A DNA stretch of 64,000 bases from Bacillota bacterium (GCA_023441055.1 JAEZQY010000053.1:62001-126000); one strand, 5' to 3'. Shown: positions 19,064 through 28,532, counted from the first letter of the stretch. Made by a program: numbers and translations. Notes: a model not told the origin generated them from the sequence alone.

Positions 19064-19951
19064 CTATTCAGAATCAACAGTCAACCGCCCGTCTTGCTCG
19101 GTTAACGGAATGAACACCGGACGCTCGTCGGGAGTGCTGTTCGGCGTGTGCAGCGCGAGCATCAGCTGGCCCTCGTAGGTTCGGAAGATCATGCCGTGAC
19201 CGCCGTCGCTCTCGAAGATCGGCGAATCCTCCTGCACCCATGGCCCCAGAATATGACCGGATTCGGATCGAGCTATGCCCTGCGCGTAGCGCCCCTGCCT
19301 GAAGCTAGACCATAACAAGAGCAGGTCACCGTTCTCGCATCGGTAGGCGAACGGGCCATCCGTCACATAGGCTGCGCCATTCTTGACGGGCTCCACCCAA
19401 GGCGCATCCTGCGCGGAGAACAGCAGCACCGGCTCACCGATCGCGCGATCCAGCTCCTCGGACAGCCGTACCGCGCAGATGGTTCCATTGGTCACCTGCA
19501 CCCATTCGTGGCAGAAGACCATCCACGGCTTGCCCTCGTCGTCCACCCATAGCGTGCCATCCAGGCACTCCCAGTCGCGAGGCGTGACCGGTCCATCGCT
19601 ATGCGGCTGGAACGGCCCGAGCGGATGATCGGCAACGAGAATCTGCGTGCCTCTGCATACACCCTCGGCCTTGAAAGTGGCGAACATGTAGTATTTTCCA
19701 CGGTATTCGTGCACTTCAGGCGCCCAGAAATTCTTCTCCGCCCAGAAGTCCTCAGCAGGACGGAAGGCTGGGAATGGCCCCTCCCACTCGCTTAGATCAC
19801 GGCTCCGATACACGTCAAATCCTATGCCCTTGGCCTTCCAGATGTCCGGGTCGGTGGATCCGATCAGATAGTACATCCCTTCGCTCTCCACCTTCAGTAC
19901 GAATGGATCGCGCATCTGAATCTGTTCCTTCGTCTTAATCGTTGTTGTCAT
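19064..19951 (-). CDS. GH43-family glycosidase
   Basis: Five-bladed beta-propeller glycosidase of 295 residues, close to a single GH43 catalytic domain. RDPFVLKV near residue 14 carries the general base Asp typical of the family, FWAPEVHEY marks the second blade, and LDGTLWVDDEGKPWMVF and DGGHGMIFRT mark later blades. There is no signal peptide, so it should act in the cytoplasm on imported oligosaccharides, most often arabinosides or xylosides. The exact activity cannot be read. It follows the alpha/alpha-barrel glycosidase gene by 29 bp, so both are probably cotranscribed. GGGAGG precedes the ATG. Confidence 0.8.
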   Translation of the reverse strand: MTTTIKTKEQIQMRDPFVLKVESEGMYYLIGSTDPDIWKAKGIGFDVYRSRDLSEWEGPFPAFRPAEDFWAEKNFWAPEVHEYRGKYYMFATFKAEGVCRGTQILVADHPLGPFQPHSDGPVTPRDWECLDGTLWVDDEGKPWMVFCHEWVQVTNGTICAVRLSEELDRAIGEPVLLFSAQDAPWVEPVKNGAAYVTDGPFAYRCENGDLLLLWSSFRQGRYAQGIARSESGHILGPWVQEDSPIFESDGGHGMIFRTYEGQLMLALHTPNSTPDERPVFIPLTEQDGRLTVDSE

Positions 19952-19980
19952 CGTAGTACATCCTCCCAGTCATAGCTTTA

Positions 19981-21630
19981 TTAGTGGGTTGGCAGTATGA
20001 CACCAGGCGCCGACTCGCGGATCAGCTCGTCCTGCTCCAAGCGCAGTACCTCGTTGCCCTCAATTTGCAGTGACAGCTCCCGATCCTGCAATCGCAGCGC
20101 ACCCGCTATGGGCGCATTCGACATGCCGATTAACCGCTTCACCGCGCCATCGCGGCCGGTAACCACGCGTACGCCATAGGGGAACTCGCATAGCATGATG
20201 CCATCCCGATAAATCTCGCATACGGAGCGCGTATTGCGCAGCTCGAACAGCTGGCCGTCCACCAGACGGCTATAGGCAGTCTCATCCGCTATCTTCACGC
20301 CATGGTCCATCGCTTGTAGGAGCAGCCCTGTGAACCACAGATCGCCGTCCTCTGTTGGCGCGATGCCGCTTAGCCGTTCCACATAATCTAAGAGACTTAG
20401 AATCGCAGGCGAATACTTCTCTGTATAGCCCTCCTCGCCCGTCCAGGGACTGATGCATTGACCGAACCGCGTCAAGCGCGACATCGCCGAGATGATCGGC
20501 TGCATTAGCCAGCTCAGCTCGACATAGCGGCCATGATGCTCGAATGCCTGCGGCGTACGAATAAGCGTAAGGAAGTTCACAGCGCCGCCCCAATTGTTAT
20601 GCGTTGAGAACGGGTCGAATCGCGGATCATCCATCGCGACTGAAGTGAGTGGATACTTGGAGAAGAACTTGCGTGTATTCAGCAGATAGCGCTCCAGCGC
20701 CTGAGCGAAGAACGCATCGTCGCCGACCTCGCAGGCCAGCACACGCAGCAGCACATCGGATTGAATGCGCAGGAATCGCCCATGCTTATCGACATCATAG
20801 AAGAAGCCATCCTGTTCATCTAAGCAGTGCTCATACAAGCTTCGAAGCGACTGCTCCGCCTTCTCCTTCCAGCTGCGAGCCTCGCTCGATTCGCCCAGTT
20901 CATCCGCCATCAGCGCCAGGTACCTGCGGCTGCAATAGACGCTTGCCGTCAGATCGGGCGCGAGCAGCGGCAGCAGCGGCGAATGTGGATCATAACGCTT
21001 CGGATCGTCCTGCTCCGGTGTATCCGGTATATGCCAGAATCGCGACGACATATCATGTCCGGTGTCGTATGTACAGAACGCCTCGACACAGCCTGTCCCT
21101 CGCGTATCCCGATAAGTTGCCAGCCATTCATCGAATCGCGACAGCGCATCGTACATTCGACGCAAGAAGGCACGGTTCTGCCCGTTATAGCGATAATGCT
21201 TCCATACACTGCGCGCCGGCGGCGTCACCAATTGAATCTGCTTGAAGGCTGGGCCGTCCGCTGTCACCTTATATGGGAGCAGCCCGTCCTCCCTCTGCAG
21301 CTCAGCGAACTGCTCGAAGGTCGCCTGCGACACACCCGGGCAGAACTTCGCCAGCACCTCCGTATTGATCGTCGCCGTACTCTCCAGCCAGCAGCCATGA
21401 TACACGCCGCCCTCCTGCAGCACCGCTCTGCCGTGGCGATCCGGCTTCACACAATCCGCCAGCGTGCGGACCGCGCGATAATACACCCGCTCCAAACCAT
21501 CAGGAGAGGAGACGAATTTCACCCCGGATGCGATGAATTGTTCGCTTAGCTCCAGCCCTTCCGAAGTGTCCACCTCGCCAGTCCGGTCAGCGAGCTGCAA
21601 TTCCCTCAACCTGTTCAATAATGTGCTCAT
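19981..21630 (-). CDS. MGH1-like alpha/alpha-barrel glycoside hydrolase
   Basis: Protein of about 549 residues with the layout of a six-hairpin alpha-helical barrel (GH37/GH63/MGH1-like). RFWHIPDT and FDPFSTHNNWGGAVNFLTLI resemble the substrate-binding and acid-residue segments of GH63 and trehalase-like enzymes, and ISPWTGEEGYTEKYSP follows near residue 415. There is no signal peptide. It probably cleaves a terminal alpha-linked sugar from an imported oligosaccharide. I start at the ATG ending at 21630 (MSTLLNRL), 11 bases after GGAGG; the longer GTG start would overlap that site. It precedes the GH43 gene. Confidence 0.72.
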   Translation of the reverse strand: MSTLLNRLRELQLADRTGEVDTSEGLELSEQFIASGVKFVSSPDGLERVYYRAVRTLADCVKPDRHGRAVLQEGGVYHGCWLESTATINTEVLAKFCPGVSQATFEQFAELQREDGLLPYKVTADGPAFKQIQLVTPPARSVWKHYRYNGQNRAFLRRMYDALSRFDEWLATYRDTRGTGCVEAFCTYDTGHDMSSRFWHIPDTPEQDDPKRYDPHSPLLPLLAPDLTASVYCSRRYLALMADELGESSEARSWKEKAEQSLRSLYEHCLDEQDGFFYDVDKHGRFLRIQSDVLLRVLACEVGDDAFFAQALERYLLNTRKFFSKYPLTSVAMDDPRFDPFSTHNNWGGAVNFLTLIRTPQAFEHHGRYVELSWLMQPIISAMSRLTRFGQCISPWTGEEGYTEKYSPAILSLLDYVERLSGIAPTEDGDLWFTGLLLQAMDHGVKIADETAYSRLVDGQLFELRNTRSVCEIYRDGIMLCEFPYGVRVVTGRDGAVKRLIGMSNAPIAGALRLQDRELSLQIEGNEVLRLEQDELIRESAPGVILPTH

Positions 21631-21709
21631 ATGCTGTATGCCCTCCACGCCTATTCCAGTACGCTGGTCATTTTCTGCACAATTCGCTTAAGAGTACTCA
21701 TCGCCGGGC

Positions 21710-22732
21710 TTATCGTATTGAATCCAATTCGACATTCCGTATCTCATAGATCTTCTGCAAGGTGTCGATGTGCACAGCTTGCTCTTCCTCCGGTGCTTGC
21801 ATATACCACTCAACAAGCCTGTAGCCGAACATAAACAGCATTATCTCGTAAACACAGTTATCCGTTATGTGTGATATATCCGCATATTCTGAGAACCCTT
21901 TGTAATACGCAGGGATACATCTGCGGTAGTATTCAACCATGTGCTCGATATCGGCCTCGTCCGCAATAAGACTTGCCAAATCTTCGCCTAGATAGCCCCA
22001 GCCAGCAGTATCCCAATCGATGAGTATGATCTTCTCGTCCGAACACAATAGATTAGCCACCCAGAAATCCCTGTGACACAGCACAATAGGCAGCTTCTCA
22101 ATGCGGTTGAATCGTTCGTCAGCGCTTTCATCCATATCGATGAGCATTGCGCACAAGTGCTTCGGAATGTCACAATCATCAGAACGTATATAATTGTAAA
22201 CTGCAGGCCATGACCGGTAATGGTGATAGAAGCTCTTCATATAGTCCACTTTGCTAAGGTTGGTCAAGTTCTGCAACAAAGCTGGCTGCTCGGCATATAA
22301 CCGGCCTTGAAACCGGCCTAATTCCTCAGCTGCGCGTTCATACATATCGCCAGTCAAGTCTAACCCCGATACGCCGTTTATATATGCCATCCATATCCGC
22401 GTCTCGTCTTGCGCTTCGTTCATGTCCAAGTGATAGCAGGAAGGCCAACGGAATGTTGCTGAAAATAAACCGCCGAAATCAGATTGATAAAAATCGTATT
22501 CTCTGCGCCAGGAATCAGGATCGCCGTAGCGCTCCCATTTCTTCTGCGTCTTCACAACGATTTTATAGGGTAATTTCCTTCCTTCAGCAGTCTCGGCTAT
22601 GCCCGTTACAAGCTGTACATCACCCAATGTGCCGCCATGTAACGGATGGGCATGATAATCGACATAGATTATTTGTGTACCGAGCATCTTGCTTATAATC
22701 GGTATCAGTGCTTCAGCTTTAATTTCGTTCAT
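21710..22732 (-). CDS. APH/choline-kinase-like phosphotransferase
   Basis: Protein-kinase-fold small-molecule phosphotransferase of 340 residues. The ATP-lobe lysine is likely in YKIVVKTQKK. The catalytic loop is CHRDFWVANLL (Brenner-type HxDxxxxN) and the metal-binding Asp is in ILIDWDTAGWG. Family members phosphorylate aminoglycosides, choline, homoserine or similar compounds; the substrate here is not clear, and resistance is only one option. The ATG at 22730-22732 is preceded by AAAGGAG, which can be masked by an upstream complementary sequence, so regulation in the mRNA leader is likely. Confidence 0.78.
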   Translation of the reverse strand: MNEIKAEALIPIISKMLGTQIIYVDYHAHPLHGGTLGDVQLVTGIAETAEGRKLPYKIVVKTQKKWERYGDPDSWRREYDFYQSDFGGLFSATFRWPSCYHLDMNEAQDETRIWMAYINGVSGLDLTGDMYERAAEELGRFQGRLYAEQPALLQNLTNLSKVDYMKSFYHHYRSWPAVYNYIRSDDCDIPKHLCAMLIDMDESADERFNRIEKLPIVLCHRDFWVANLLCSDEKIILIDWDTAGWGYLGEDLASLIADEADIEHMVEYYRRCIPAYYKGFSEYADISHITDNCVYEIMLFMFGYRLVEWYMQAPEEEQAVHIDTLQKIYEIRNVELDSIR

Positions 22733-22811
22733 TCATACTCTCCTTTGAAAGCGTTTCTATACGTTACAACCTAATTGTGGCATAACCCTTTTTGTTATTT
22801 CAAAGGAGAGT
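22730..22811 (-). promoter_or_regulatory. RBS-masking leader and cre-like site of the phosphotransferase gene
   Basis: Perfect 14-bp inverted repeats at 22737-22750 and 22798-22811 flank the leader. The start-proximal arm contains the AAAGGAG ribosome binding site, so pairing would hide it. Between the arms, a 9-codon frame at 22757-22783 (ATG to TAG, MPQLGCNV) could be a leader peptide, although its own binding site AAGGG is too close to the ATG. TGAAAGCGTTTCTA (22745-22758) differs by one base from the CcpA cre consensus. Confidence 0.5.
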
Positions 22812-22851
22812 TTGATTACAATGAATTGGTCTGCACATTCGCGACAAGCCC

Positions 22852-23242
22852 TTACATGAAAATCTCGCCTACCTGCACGTTCAGCCCTTCGAACAGGAAC
22901 GAAGCCGCTGTCTCGCCTTGCTTAAACGCTGTTCTGCGAGCAATATTGCCGTCTTCGAATTGATAGATCAGGATATCCTTAACAGACGGATCGATAATCC
23001 AATATTCCTGGATGCCGCAGCACATATACAAATCCAGCTTCTTATCCAGATCATGGCGCTTGTTGCTATCGGGTTGATTCCTCTACCCAATCCGTCTTCG
23101 CATCTCGGCTATCGGTCGGATATTGGACACTCGTAAGCTTCGCGATTGGCGTGCCATTGCGGGTCACGATAATGTCCTCCTGCGCCGAGAGCATCAAGTA
23201 CTTCCCAAAATTGTTCTGCACATCCGTAGAGCTAACGATCAC
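22852..23242 (-). pseudogene. Collapsed Phd/YefM-Uma2 fusion gene
   Basis: The GTG at 23240-23242, behind AAGGGGTG, opens 58 codons that begin MIVSSTDVQNNFGKYLMLSA and IIVTRNGTPIAKLTS, a Phd/YefM antitoxin domain. Reading stops at TAG (23066-23068). Skipping one base (23068) continues as SNKRHDLDKKLDLYMCCGIQ and then EYWIIDPS to FLFEGLNVQVGEIF, the C-terminal part of a Uma2/DUF820 PD-(D/E)XK nuclease-like domain. The VEESTR just before the stop matches the Uma2 motif STRSKD. The central part of Uma2, with the catalytic residues, is missing. Similar Phd-Uma2 fusions are, to my recollection, common in Bacillales. Confidence 0.75.
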
Positions 23243-23257
23243 GCGAATGCACCCCTT

Positions 23258-23298
23258 CTTATACTGAAATTAGCTATTTTAGCTAATTTCAGTATAAG
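23258..23298. promoter_or_regulatory. Perfect 18-bp inverted repeat before the Phd domain
   Basis: CTTATACTGAAATTAGCT and its exact complement are separated by five bases, ending 16 bp before the GTG start. The position suits an autoregulatory operator of a Phd-type antitoxin. It could also work as a terminator for the response regulator gene, which ends 41 bp to the right. Confidence 0.6.
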
Positions 23299-23339
23299 AA
23301 AATACATTGCACACAGTCAATTCTTGGTACAAGGCCATT

Positions 23340-24962
23340 CTACCGCCGATACTCGGACGGACTGCAGCCGACGATCGACTTGAACACCTGGCTGAAGTAG
23401 GTGGAGTTCTGAAAGCCTACCCGCTCGCTGATCTCATACACCATATACTTGCCGGTTTCGATTAATTCGATCGCTTTGCGAATGCGATACTTATTGAAGT
23501 AGGTGACGAACGGCTCTCCGGTTACGCGCTTGAACAGCTGGCTCAAGTAATTCTTGTTCACATGCAAATTCGCGGCAATCTGCTCCAGCGTGATATTCTC
23601 ATGATAACAACGCTCAATATACTCGTGGATGACCCGGTCGATGAGCGCATGACTGCGCTTGCCGGACTGCGACTCACGAATCTTCGTCACAAGGCCTGCC
23701 ATCCACCCCTCCATCCATTCCAGCAACGCTCGCGCATGCCCGAATCGATTGAGCTGCAGGAGCAGCTCCTCGAGATCACTGGCCGCCGCTTCCTCCGCTG
23801 AACCAATCGCTTGCATCGACGTAATCATCGCGCTGCCCAGGCCGGAGCAGATGCCCTTGCAGATTGGCAGCGGCACGTTCCCCTGCATCAAGCCTTCACT
23901 GATCACCTGCCACAGCTCCAGCGCGCGCTGCCAGTCCCGCTGGAAGATGGCATCATAGATCGGCCGCACAATGGACATCGACAGCTGCCTGTCACTCCCT
24001 GCATCCACTGAATCCGCATAGCGATAGACGCGGTTCCACTCATTCATCTCAGCCGTCTCCACAGCTCCTCGGCTCTCTAGATAGGAATCCATCAGCTGAT
24101 GGTAGCCTAGCTGAACAGAGCCAAGACCAGCCAGTACGGACAATCGCATATATTGTAGAATCGCTCGCAGCATCTCATTCGACAGCTTCATAATCGGTTC
24201 CTGCAGCTGACTGTCTGCCAAGCCATCGCCTATATAGACGACCACGAATTCCTGATCGGAATATTCCAGCACTTCAGCTGAGACATCTGTGTAATCAGCC
24301 TGCCATTCGCTCAGCATCTCACGGATAATATTGCCGGTTCCGAAGCGCAGCAGCTGCCAGTCCCGCTCCTCCCGCCGCGCGAACAGCTCTGGTCGAATCA
24401 GACACAGCGTCAGCACCTGCACATGTGTGTATTCCGGCAGACTCATGAAGGCGACGCGCTTCATCGGCAGCTCTTCCGCGCGGTAGCGCGTGGTGAGCAG
24501 GTCGCGGAAGAACGTATCCTTCATCGAGCTCCTCACCACCTCCTGCTGCTGCATATAACTGGCGAGCAGCGCGTCCTGCTTCTGAGATTCCCCCAGCTGT
24601 TGAAGCACCTCACGGACGACGAACTCGATCTGCGAGAGACTCGGGGGCTTGAGCAGGAAGTGATGGATCCCGGAGGAGACGGCCTTCCGAGCGTTCGCCA
24701 GATCATCATAGCCGCTCAGAATCACAACCGGCACATCGGGATTGTGCGCATGAATCGCATTCGTCAGTTGAAAACCATCTAGGCCTGGCATATAGATGTC
24801 CGTAATGACGAAGTCCGGCTGCAGGGCCAGGAACTTCTCCAGCCCCTCCTTGCCGTCAGCAGCTGTCCCCACTACGTCTACCCCCATGTCACGCCAAGGG
24901 ATATGCTTCAGTAAGCCATTGATCACATAGTCATCGTCATCCACTAAGAGAATCGTATTCAT
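23340..24962 (-). CDS. YesN-type response regulator with AraC output domain
   Basis: Response regulator of 540 residues. The receiver domain (1-120) has the acidic pair in LLVDDDDYV and the phospho-acceptor Asp in DFVITDIYMPGLDGF. A long linker of about 300 residues follows. The AraC domain at the C-terminus contains LHVNKNYLSQLFKRVTGEP and ISERVGFQNSTYFSQVFKSI. It overlaps the sensor kinase gene by 26 bases, with AGAGGAG before its ATG. It belongs to the second transporter-kinase-regulator set of the window and likely activates the binding protein gene. Confidence 0.88.
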   Translation of the reverse strand: MNTILLVDDDDYVINGLLKHIPWRDMGVDVVGTAADGKEGLEKFLALQPDFVITDIYMPGLDGFQLTNAIHAHNPDVPVVILSGYDDLANARKAVSSGIHHFLLKPPSLSQIEFVVREVLQQLGESQKQDALLASYMQQQEVVRSSMKDTFFRDLLTTRYRAEELPMKRVAFMSLPEYTHVQVLTLCLIRPELFARREERDWQLLRFGTGNIIREMLSEWQADYTDVSAEVLEYSDQEFVVVYIGDGLADSQLQEPIMKLSNEMLRAILQYMRLSVLAGLGSVQLGYHQLMDSYLESRGAVETAEMNEWNRVYRYADSVDAGSDRQLSMSIVRPIYDAIFQRDWQRALELWQVISEGLMQGNVPLPICKGICSGLGSAMITSMQAIGSAEEAAASDLEELLLQLNRFGHARALLEWMEGWMAGLVTKIRESQSGKRSHALIDRVIHEYIERCYHENITLEQIAANLHVNKNYLSQLFKRVTGEPFVTYFNKYRIRKAIELIETGKYMVYEISERVGFQNSTYFSQVFKSIVGCSPSEYRR

Positions 24963-26706
24963 GGGTTATACTCCTCTGCAATTGTTCCATCCGTTCCTCG
25001 TCCCGGATAAGCGGCACATTCATAATCACCTTCGTCCCAGTCGTATCACCGGGTATCACGCGCACGCCATAGCCTGGTCCGCAATACAATTGAATGCGAT
25101 CGATGACATTGCGTATGCCAATCCCTCGTACCGATTGCAATTCGAAGCCCTCCGGCAAGCCCAGACCATTATCGGTTATCGTAAGGATAACCTCTTCCTC
25201 GCCATGCATCTCGAGCTTCTCAATTTGAACCCGCAGCTCGGCAGGCTCACTGCGATAGCGAAAGCCATGAATGACCGCATTCTCCAGGAATGGCTGCAAG
25301 ATCACCTTGGGAATCATCACATCGAGCAGATCGGGATCGACCGATTGCTCATAGCGAATCGGATACTTCTGCCGGAATTCCTGTATCGCCATATAGCAGC
25401 GCGCATGAGACAGCTCATCGCGAAGCTTCACATACCACTTATCATTGCTGAGGCCAATCCGGAACAGCTTGGACAGCTGCTGGACCATCTGACTGATATC
25501 CTCTGCCTGATGATCGAGCGCCCGCCAGTGAATCATATCCAGCGTATTATAGAGGAAGTGCGGCTTGATCTGCGCATGCAGCAATTGAATCTCTGCCTCG
25601 CGGCGGTCGCGATGCTCCTGGTTCAGCCTGCCGATCAGATCCTTCAGCCGCTGCACCATTCGATTGAATTGGGTCGTCAGGTACAGATATTCTTGAATGT
25701 TCGACACCTGCATGCGCACATCGAAGTCGCCCTTCTCCACAGCGCGCATGCCCTTCACGATCTCATGAATCGGAGAGGTGAGCTTCTTGGTCACCAGCAA
25801 CGCGAGTGGAATCGATAACAAGATGAGCGCGAGCAGCAGCCCCGCGAGAATGACACGGATCTGCTTGCCGCTCTGCATCAGCACGTCCTTCGGAATAAGC
25901 TCGACCAGCATCCAATATTGCGCATTCGCATCCGATTGGATGACACTGTATCGCGTATTCTCGACTGCGAGCGCCAGATCCTCGACCTTGTCATACGCAG
26001 CGATCTCGTCCGGCAGCGCGGAGGCGATATGGCGGCCGGTTGAATCGATAATCATATAGTACTTATCTTCGGTAAGCCTCGCGCGCTTATTCAGCACACG
26101 GAACAGCTCGCTGTTCGGAATGTTAATCTTCACAACGCCGAGGTTCTGTCCACGAAGCCCGATGATGCGCTGTACATAGCTGACCACCTCAAGCTCCCCC
26201 GTGTAGGAGGGAATCGTGTGCGAGCCCATCCAGAAGCCATCCGCCTGCTCCAATCGATGCAGCCAGCCCTGCTCCTCTGCATTATCCATACCGCGCAGGA
26301 ACTCCTCCTGGTAGGCCGGATAGCCCTTGCGCCAATCCGTGTACAGCTCGATGGAGTGCAGTCCATCCTTGACCGTCACAATCTTCTGAAACTCCTCGTA
26401 CAGGTCCCTGCTCTTCTCTACGAAATCGAAGTCATTATCCGGCGGCTGAGACAAGGTCTGCTGAACAAGTGTACTGGTCACGAGGAACTTGGCTGTATCC
26501 TGAACGCCGCCGACATAATTGGACAGCTTCTGTGAGGTCTCATCCAGCAGCTCCTTCTTAGTCACACGAATCTCTCGATTCGCAATCTCTGAATAGGTGG
26601 TGTAATACACCACACCAGAGATAAGCAGCAGCAAGCTGCTCAGACCGACGAAGCAGAGCACCATCAGTGTGAACAGCCTGGCCGGATACTTGATCGTCGT
26701 GCGCAT
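24937..26706 (-). CDS. YesM-type sensor histidine kinase
   Basis: Membrane sensor kinase of about 589 residues. TM1 lies at roughly 10-35, an extracellular domain follows, TM2 is near 285-308, and a HAMP region contains MRAVEKGDFDVRM. The phospho-acceptor box is HAQIKPHFLYNTLDM near residue 383, then PFLENAVIHGFRY and DNGLGLPEGF of the ATPase domain. I prefer the ATG at 26704-26706 (MRTTIKYP), 9 bases after GAGGA, over the one three codons earlier. A decayed copy of its 5' end survives at 18879-18998, evidence of a former paralogous operon. Confidence 0.88.
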   Translation of the reverse strand: MRTTIKYPARLFTLMVLCFVGLSSLLLLISGVVYYTTYSEIANREIRVTKKELLDETSQKLSNYVGGVQDTAKFLVTSTLVQQTLSQPPDNDFDFVEKSRDLYEEFQKIVTVKDGLHSIELYTDWRKGYPAYQEEFLRGMDNAEEQGWLHRLEQADGFWMGSHTIPSYTGELEVVSYVQRIIGLRGQNLGVVKINIPNSELFRVLNKRARLTEDKYYMIIDSTGRHIASALPDEIAAYDKVEDLALAVENTRYSVIQSDANAQYWMLVELIPKDVLMQSGKQIRVILAGLLLALILLSIPLALLVTKKLTSPIHEIVKGMRAVEKGDFDVRMQVSNIQEYLYLTTQFNRMVQRLKDLIGRLNQEHRDRREAEIQLLHAQIKPHFLYNTLDMIHWRALDHQAEDISQMVQQLSKLFRIGLSNDKWYVKLRDELSHARCYMAIQEFRQKYPIRYEQSVDPDLLDVMIPKVILQPFLENAVIHGFRYRSEPAELRVQIEKLEMHGEEEVILTITDNGLGLPEGFELQSVRGIGIRNVIDRIQLYCGPGYGVRVIPGDTTGTKVIMNVPLIRDEERMEQLQRSITHEYDSLSG

Positions 26707-26745
26707 CAGCATCATTCCTCGCGAAGCAGATTGTTATGCCATATT

Positions 26746-27585
26746 TTACCCCTTAAGTCCAGTTGTGGCTATCCCTTGTGTGAAGTACTTCTGTCCCAGG
26801 AAGAAAATAACCAGACTCGGCAGTATCGACAACACCGACATCGCGAATACCGCGCCCCAGTTCGAGCTGCCGCTCGAATCCAGGAAGAGCCGCAGGCCCA
26901 GCGGAACCGTCAGCTTCTTAATATCATTCAGATAGATGAGCTGACCGAAGAAGTCGTCCCATGTGCCAATGAAGGTGAAGATCGCAGCTGTGATCAGCGC
27001 AGGCGCGCTCAGCGGCATTATGATGCGCAGATACAGCGTCAGCCAGCCGCAGCCGTCGATCTTCGCGCTCTCATCGAGCTCGCGCGGGATACCGCGGATG
27101 AATTGAACGATCAGGAAGACGAAGAAGGCATCACCTACGAACTTCGGCACAGTTAGAGGAAGAATGGTATTCACCCAACCAACCTTATGGAAGAGAATGT
27201 ATTGCGGAATTAAGGTGACCTGGCCCGGTAACATGATCGTACCCAGCATAATGGCGAAGAACAGCCCTCTCAGCGGGTAATGGATGCGTGCGAACGAGAA
27301 TGCTGCCATCGAGGAACTAATGATAGTCCCCGTAACCGCCAGCACACACAGAACGAATGAATTTAGGAAGAATCGTCCGAATTGAATGTTGCGCAGACCG
27401 AACCAACCGTTATGATAATGCTCCATCGTGAATACGGACGGCCACAACCCCTGTGAGGTGAAGATCTCGGTTGTCGGCTTCATGGAGCTGCTGAACAGCC
27501 AGAGCACCGGATAGAGCATCAAGATGCCGAATGCCATTACGAATAGATGGAAGAGGCCGGTCTTCATCTGTCTCTTCATCATCAT
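26746..27585 (-). CDS. CUT1 sugar ABC transporter permease (MalG/AraQ type)
   Basis: Permease of 279 residues with six helices. The EAA loop appears as LDESAKIDGCGWLTLYLRII. It pairs with the permease encoded 3 bp upstream and is followed 40 bp later by the sensor kinase gene. GGGGGAG precedes the ATG. No ATPase gene accompanies the system. Confidence 0.88.
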   Translation of the reverse strand: MMMKRQMKTGLFHLFVMAFGILMLYPVLWLFSSSMKPTTEIFTSQGLWPSVFTMEHYHNGWFGLRNIQFGRFFLNSFVLCVLAVTGTIISSSMAAFSFARIHYPLRGLFFAIMLGTIMLPGQVTLIPQYILFHKVGWVNTILPLTVPKFVGDAFFVFLIVQFIRGIPRELDESAKIDGCGWLTLYLRIIMPLSAPALITAAIFTFIGTWDDFFGQLIYLNDIKKLTVPLGLRLFLDSSGSSNWGAVFAMSVLSILPSLVIFFLGQKYFTQGIATTGLKG

Positions 27586-27588
27586 CGG

Positions 27589-28479
27589 TTACTCCCCCCC
27601 ATCCGAATAGAAAACCCAGAATCGCGAGCTGAGGAACAGAATCCCGGTCATGATCGCTACGATCACTAGCAGCAGCCAGCCCATAGCCGCCGCATAACCC
27701 ATCTCCAGGAAGGTGAAGCCCTTGATATACAGATATAAGGAATAGAGCAACGTTGAATTGATCGGTCCGCCTGTGCCTCCGCTAATAATGAACGCCTTGG
27801 TGAAGGTCTGGAACGATTGGATCAACGTAATAGTCAGATTGAAGAAGATAACCGGGGTTAAGAGCGGCATTGTGATCCTCATGAACTTGCGGACGATGCC
27901 TGCCCCGTCAACGGTTGCAGCCTCATAGAGTTCCTGCGGAATCTGCTTGAGCCCTGCTAGGAATATGATCATCACTGCACCGAACTGCCAGACGGACAGT
28001 CCGATCAGCGAGTAGATGGCCGTGCCCGGCGTGGCGATCCAGTTCGGACCTTCGATCCCGAACACATGGAGTAATTCATTGAACATCCCTTCCTTGTCGA
28101 ACACCTGCTTCCACAGAATGGAGATCGCCACACTGCCCCCGAGCAAGGATGGAATATAGTAGACCGTGCGATAGAAATTCAACATCCGCATGCCCTGATT
28201 GAGCAATAGGGCAATGCCCAGCGCGAATACTAGTCTAAGAGGGACAGAGATAAAGACATATTCGAAGGTCACCTTGACCGAATCGCCAAGGCGATAATCA
28301 TCAGTGAACATCGACTTATAATTCGCAAGTCCAATCCACTCCGGTGCCGATAACAGATCATATCGCGTGAAGGACAGATACAGTGACGCGACGATCGGAC
28401 TGAGGTACAACAAGAGAAACCCGACCAGCCATGGCAATAGAAATAGGTATCCCGCTAGGTAAGTTTTATACTTCTGCAT
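27589..28479 (-). CDS. CUT1 sugar ABC transporter permease (MalF/UgpA type)
   Basis: Permease of 296 residues, starting YLAGYLFLLPWLVGFLLLY, with the EAA loop ELYEAATVDGAGIVRKFMRI. It is separated from the binding protein gene by about 107 bp that contain a hairpin, an arrangement that usually raises the amount of binding protein relative to permease. Confidence 0.88.
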   Translation of the reverse strand: MQKYKTYLAGYLFLLPWLVGFLLLYLSPIVASLYLSFTRYDLLSAPEWIGLANYKSMFTDDYRLGDSVKVTFEYVFISVPLRLVFALGIALLLNQGMRMLNFYRTVYYIPSLLGGSVAISILWKQVFDKEGMFNELLHVFGIEGPNWIATPGTAIYSLIGLSVWQFGAVMIIFLAGLKQIPQELYEAATVDGAGIVRKFMRITMPLLTPVIFFNLTITLIQSFQTFTKAFIISGGTGGPINSTLLYSLYLYIKGFTFLEMGYAAAMGWLLLVIVAIMTGILFLSSRFWVFYSDGGE

Positions 28480-28507
28480 GCGTCTCGCTCCCCTGTTCTA
28501 CGGGTGA

Positions 28508-28532
28508 AGGGAGCCCAGGTCAAGGGCTCCCT
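28508..28532 (-). promoter_or_regulatory. Intercistronic hairpin after the binding protein gene
   Basis: AGGGAGCCC and GGGCTCCCT form a perfect 9-bp stem with a 7-base loop between the binding protein and permease genes. It lacks a U-tract. It probably acts as a partial terminator or an mRNA-protecting hairpin. Confidence 0.5.

Noticed and set aside
20649..21549. Long plus-strand frames of 198 and 240 codons opposite the alpha/alpha-barrel enzyme
   Set aside because: They are shadows of the GC-rich coding strand: His/Arg-rich composition, no binding sites, no recognisable motif.
23258..23298. Inverted repeat considered as the end of a transposon
   Set aside because: It is a single compact dyad with no transposase or target duplication and sits at operator distance from the Phd start.
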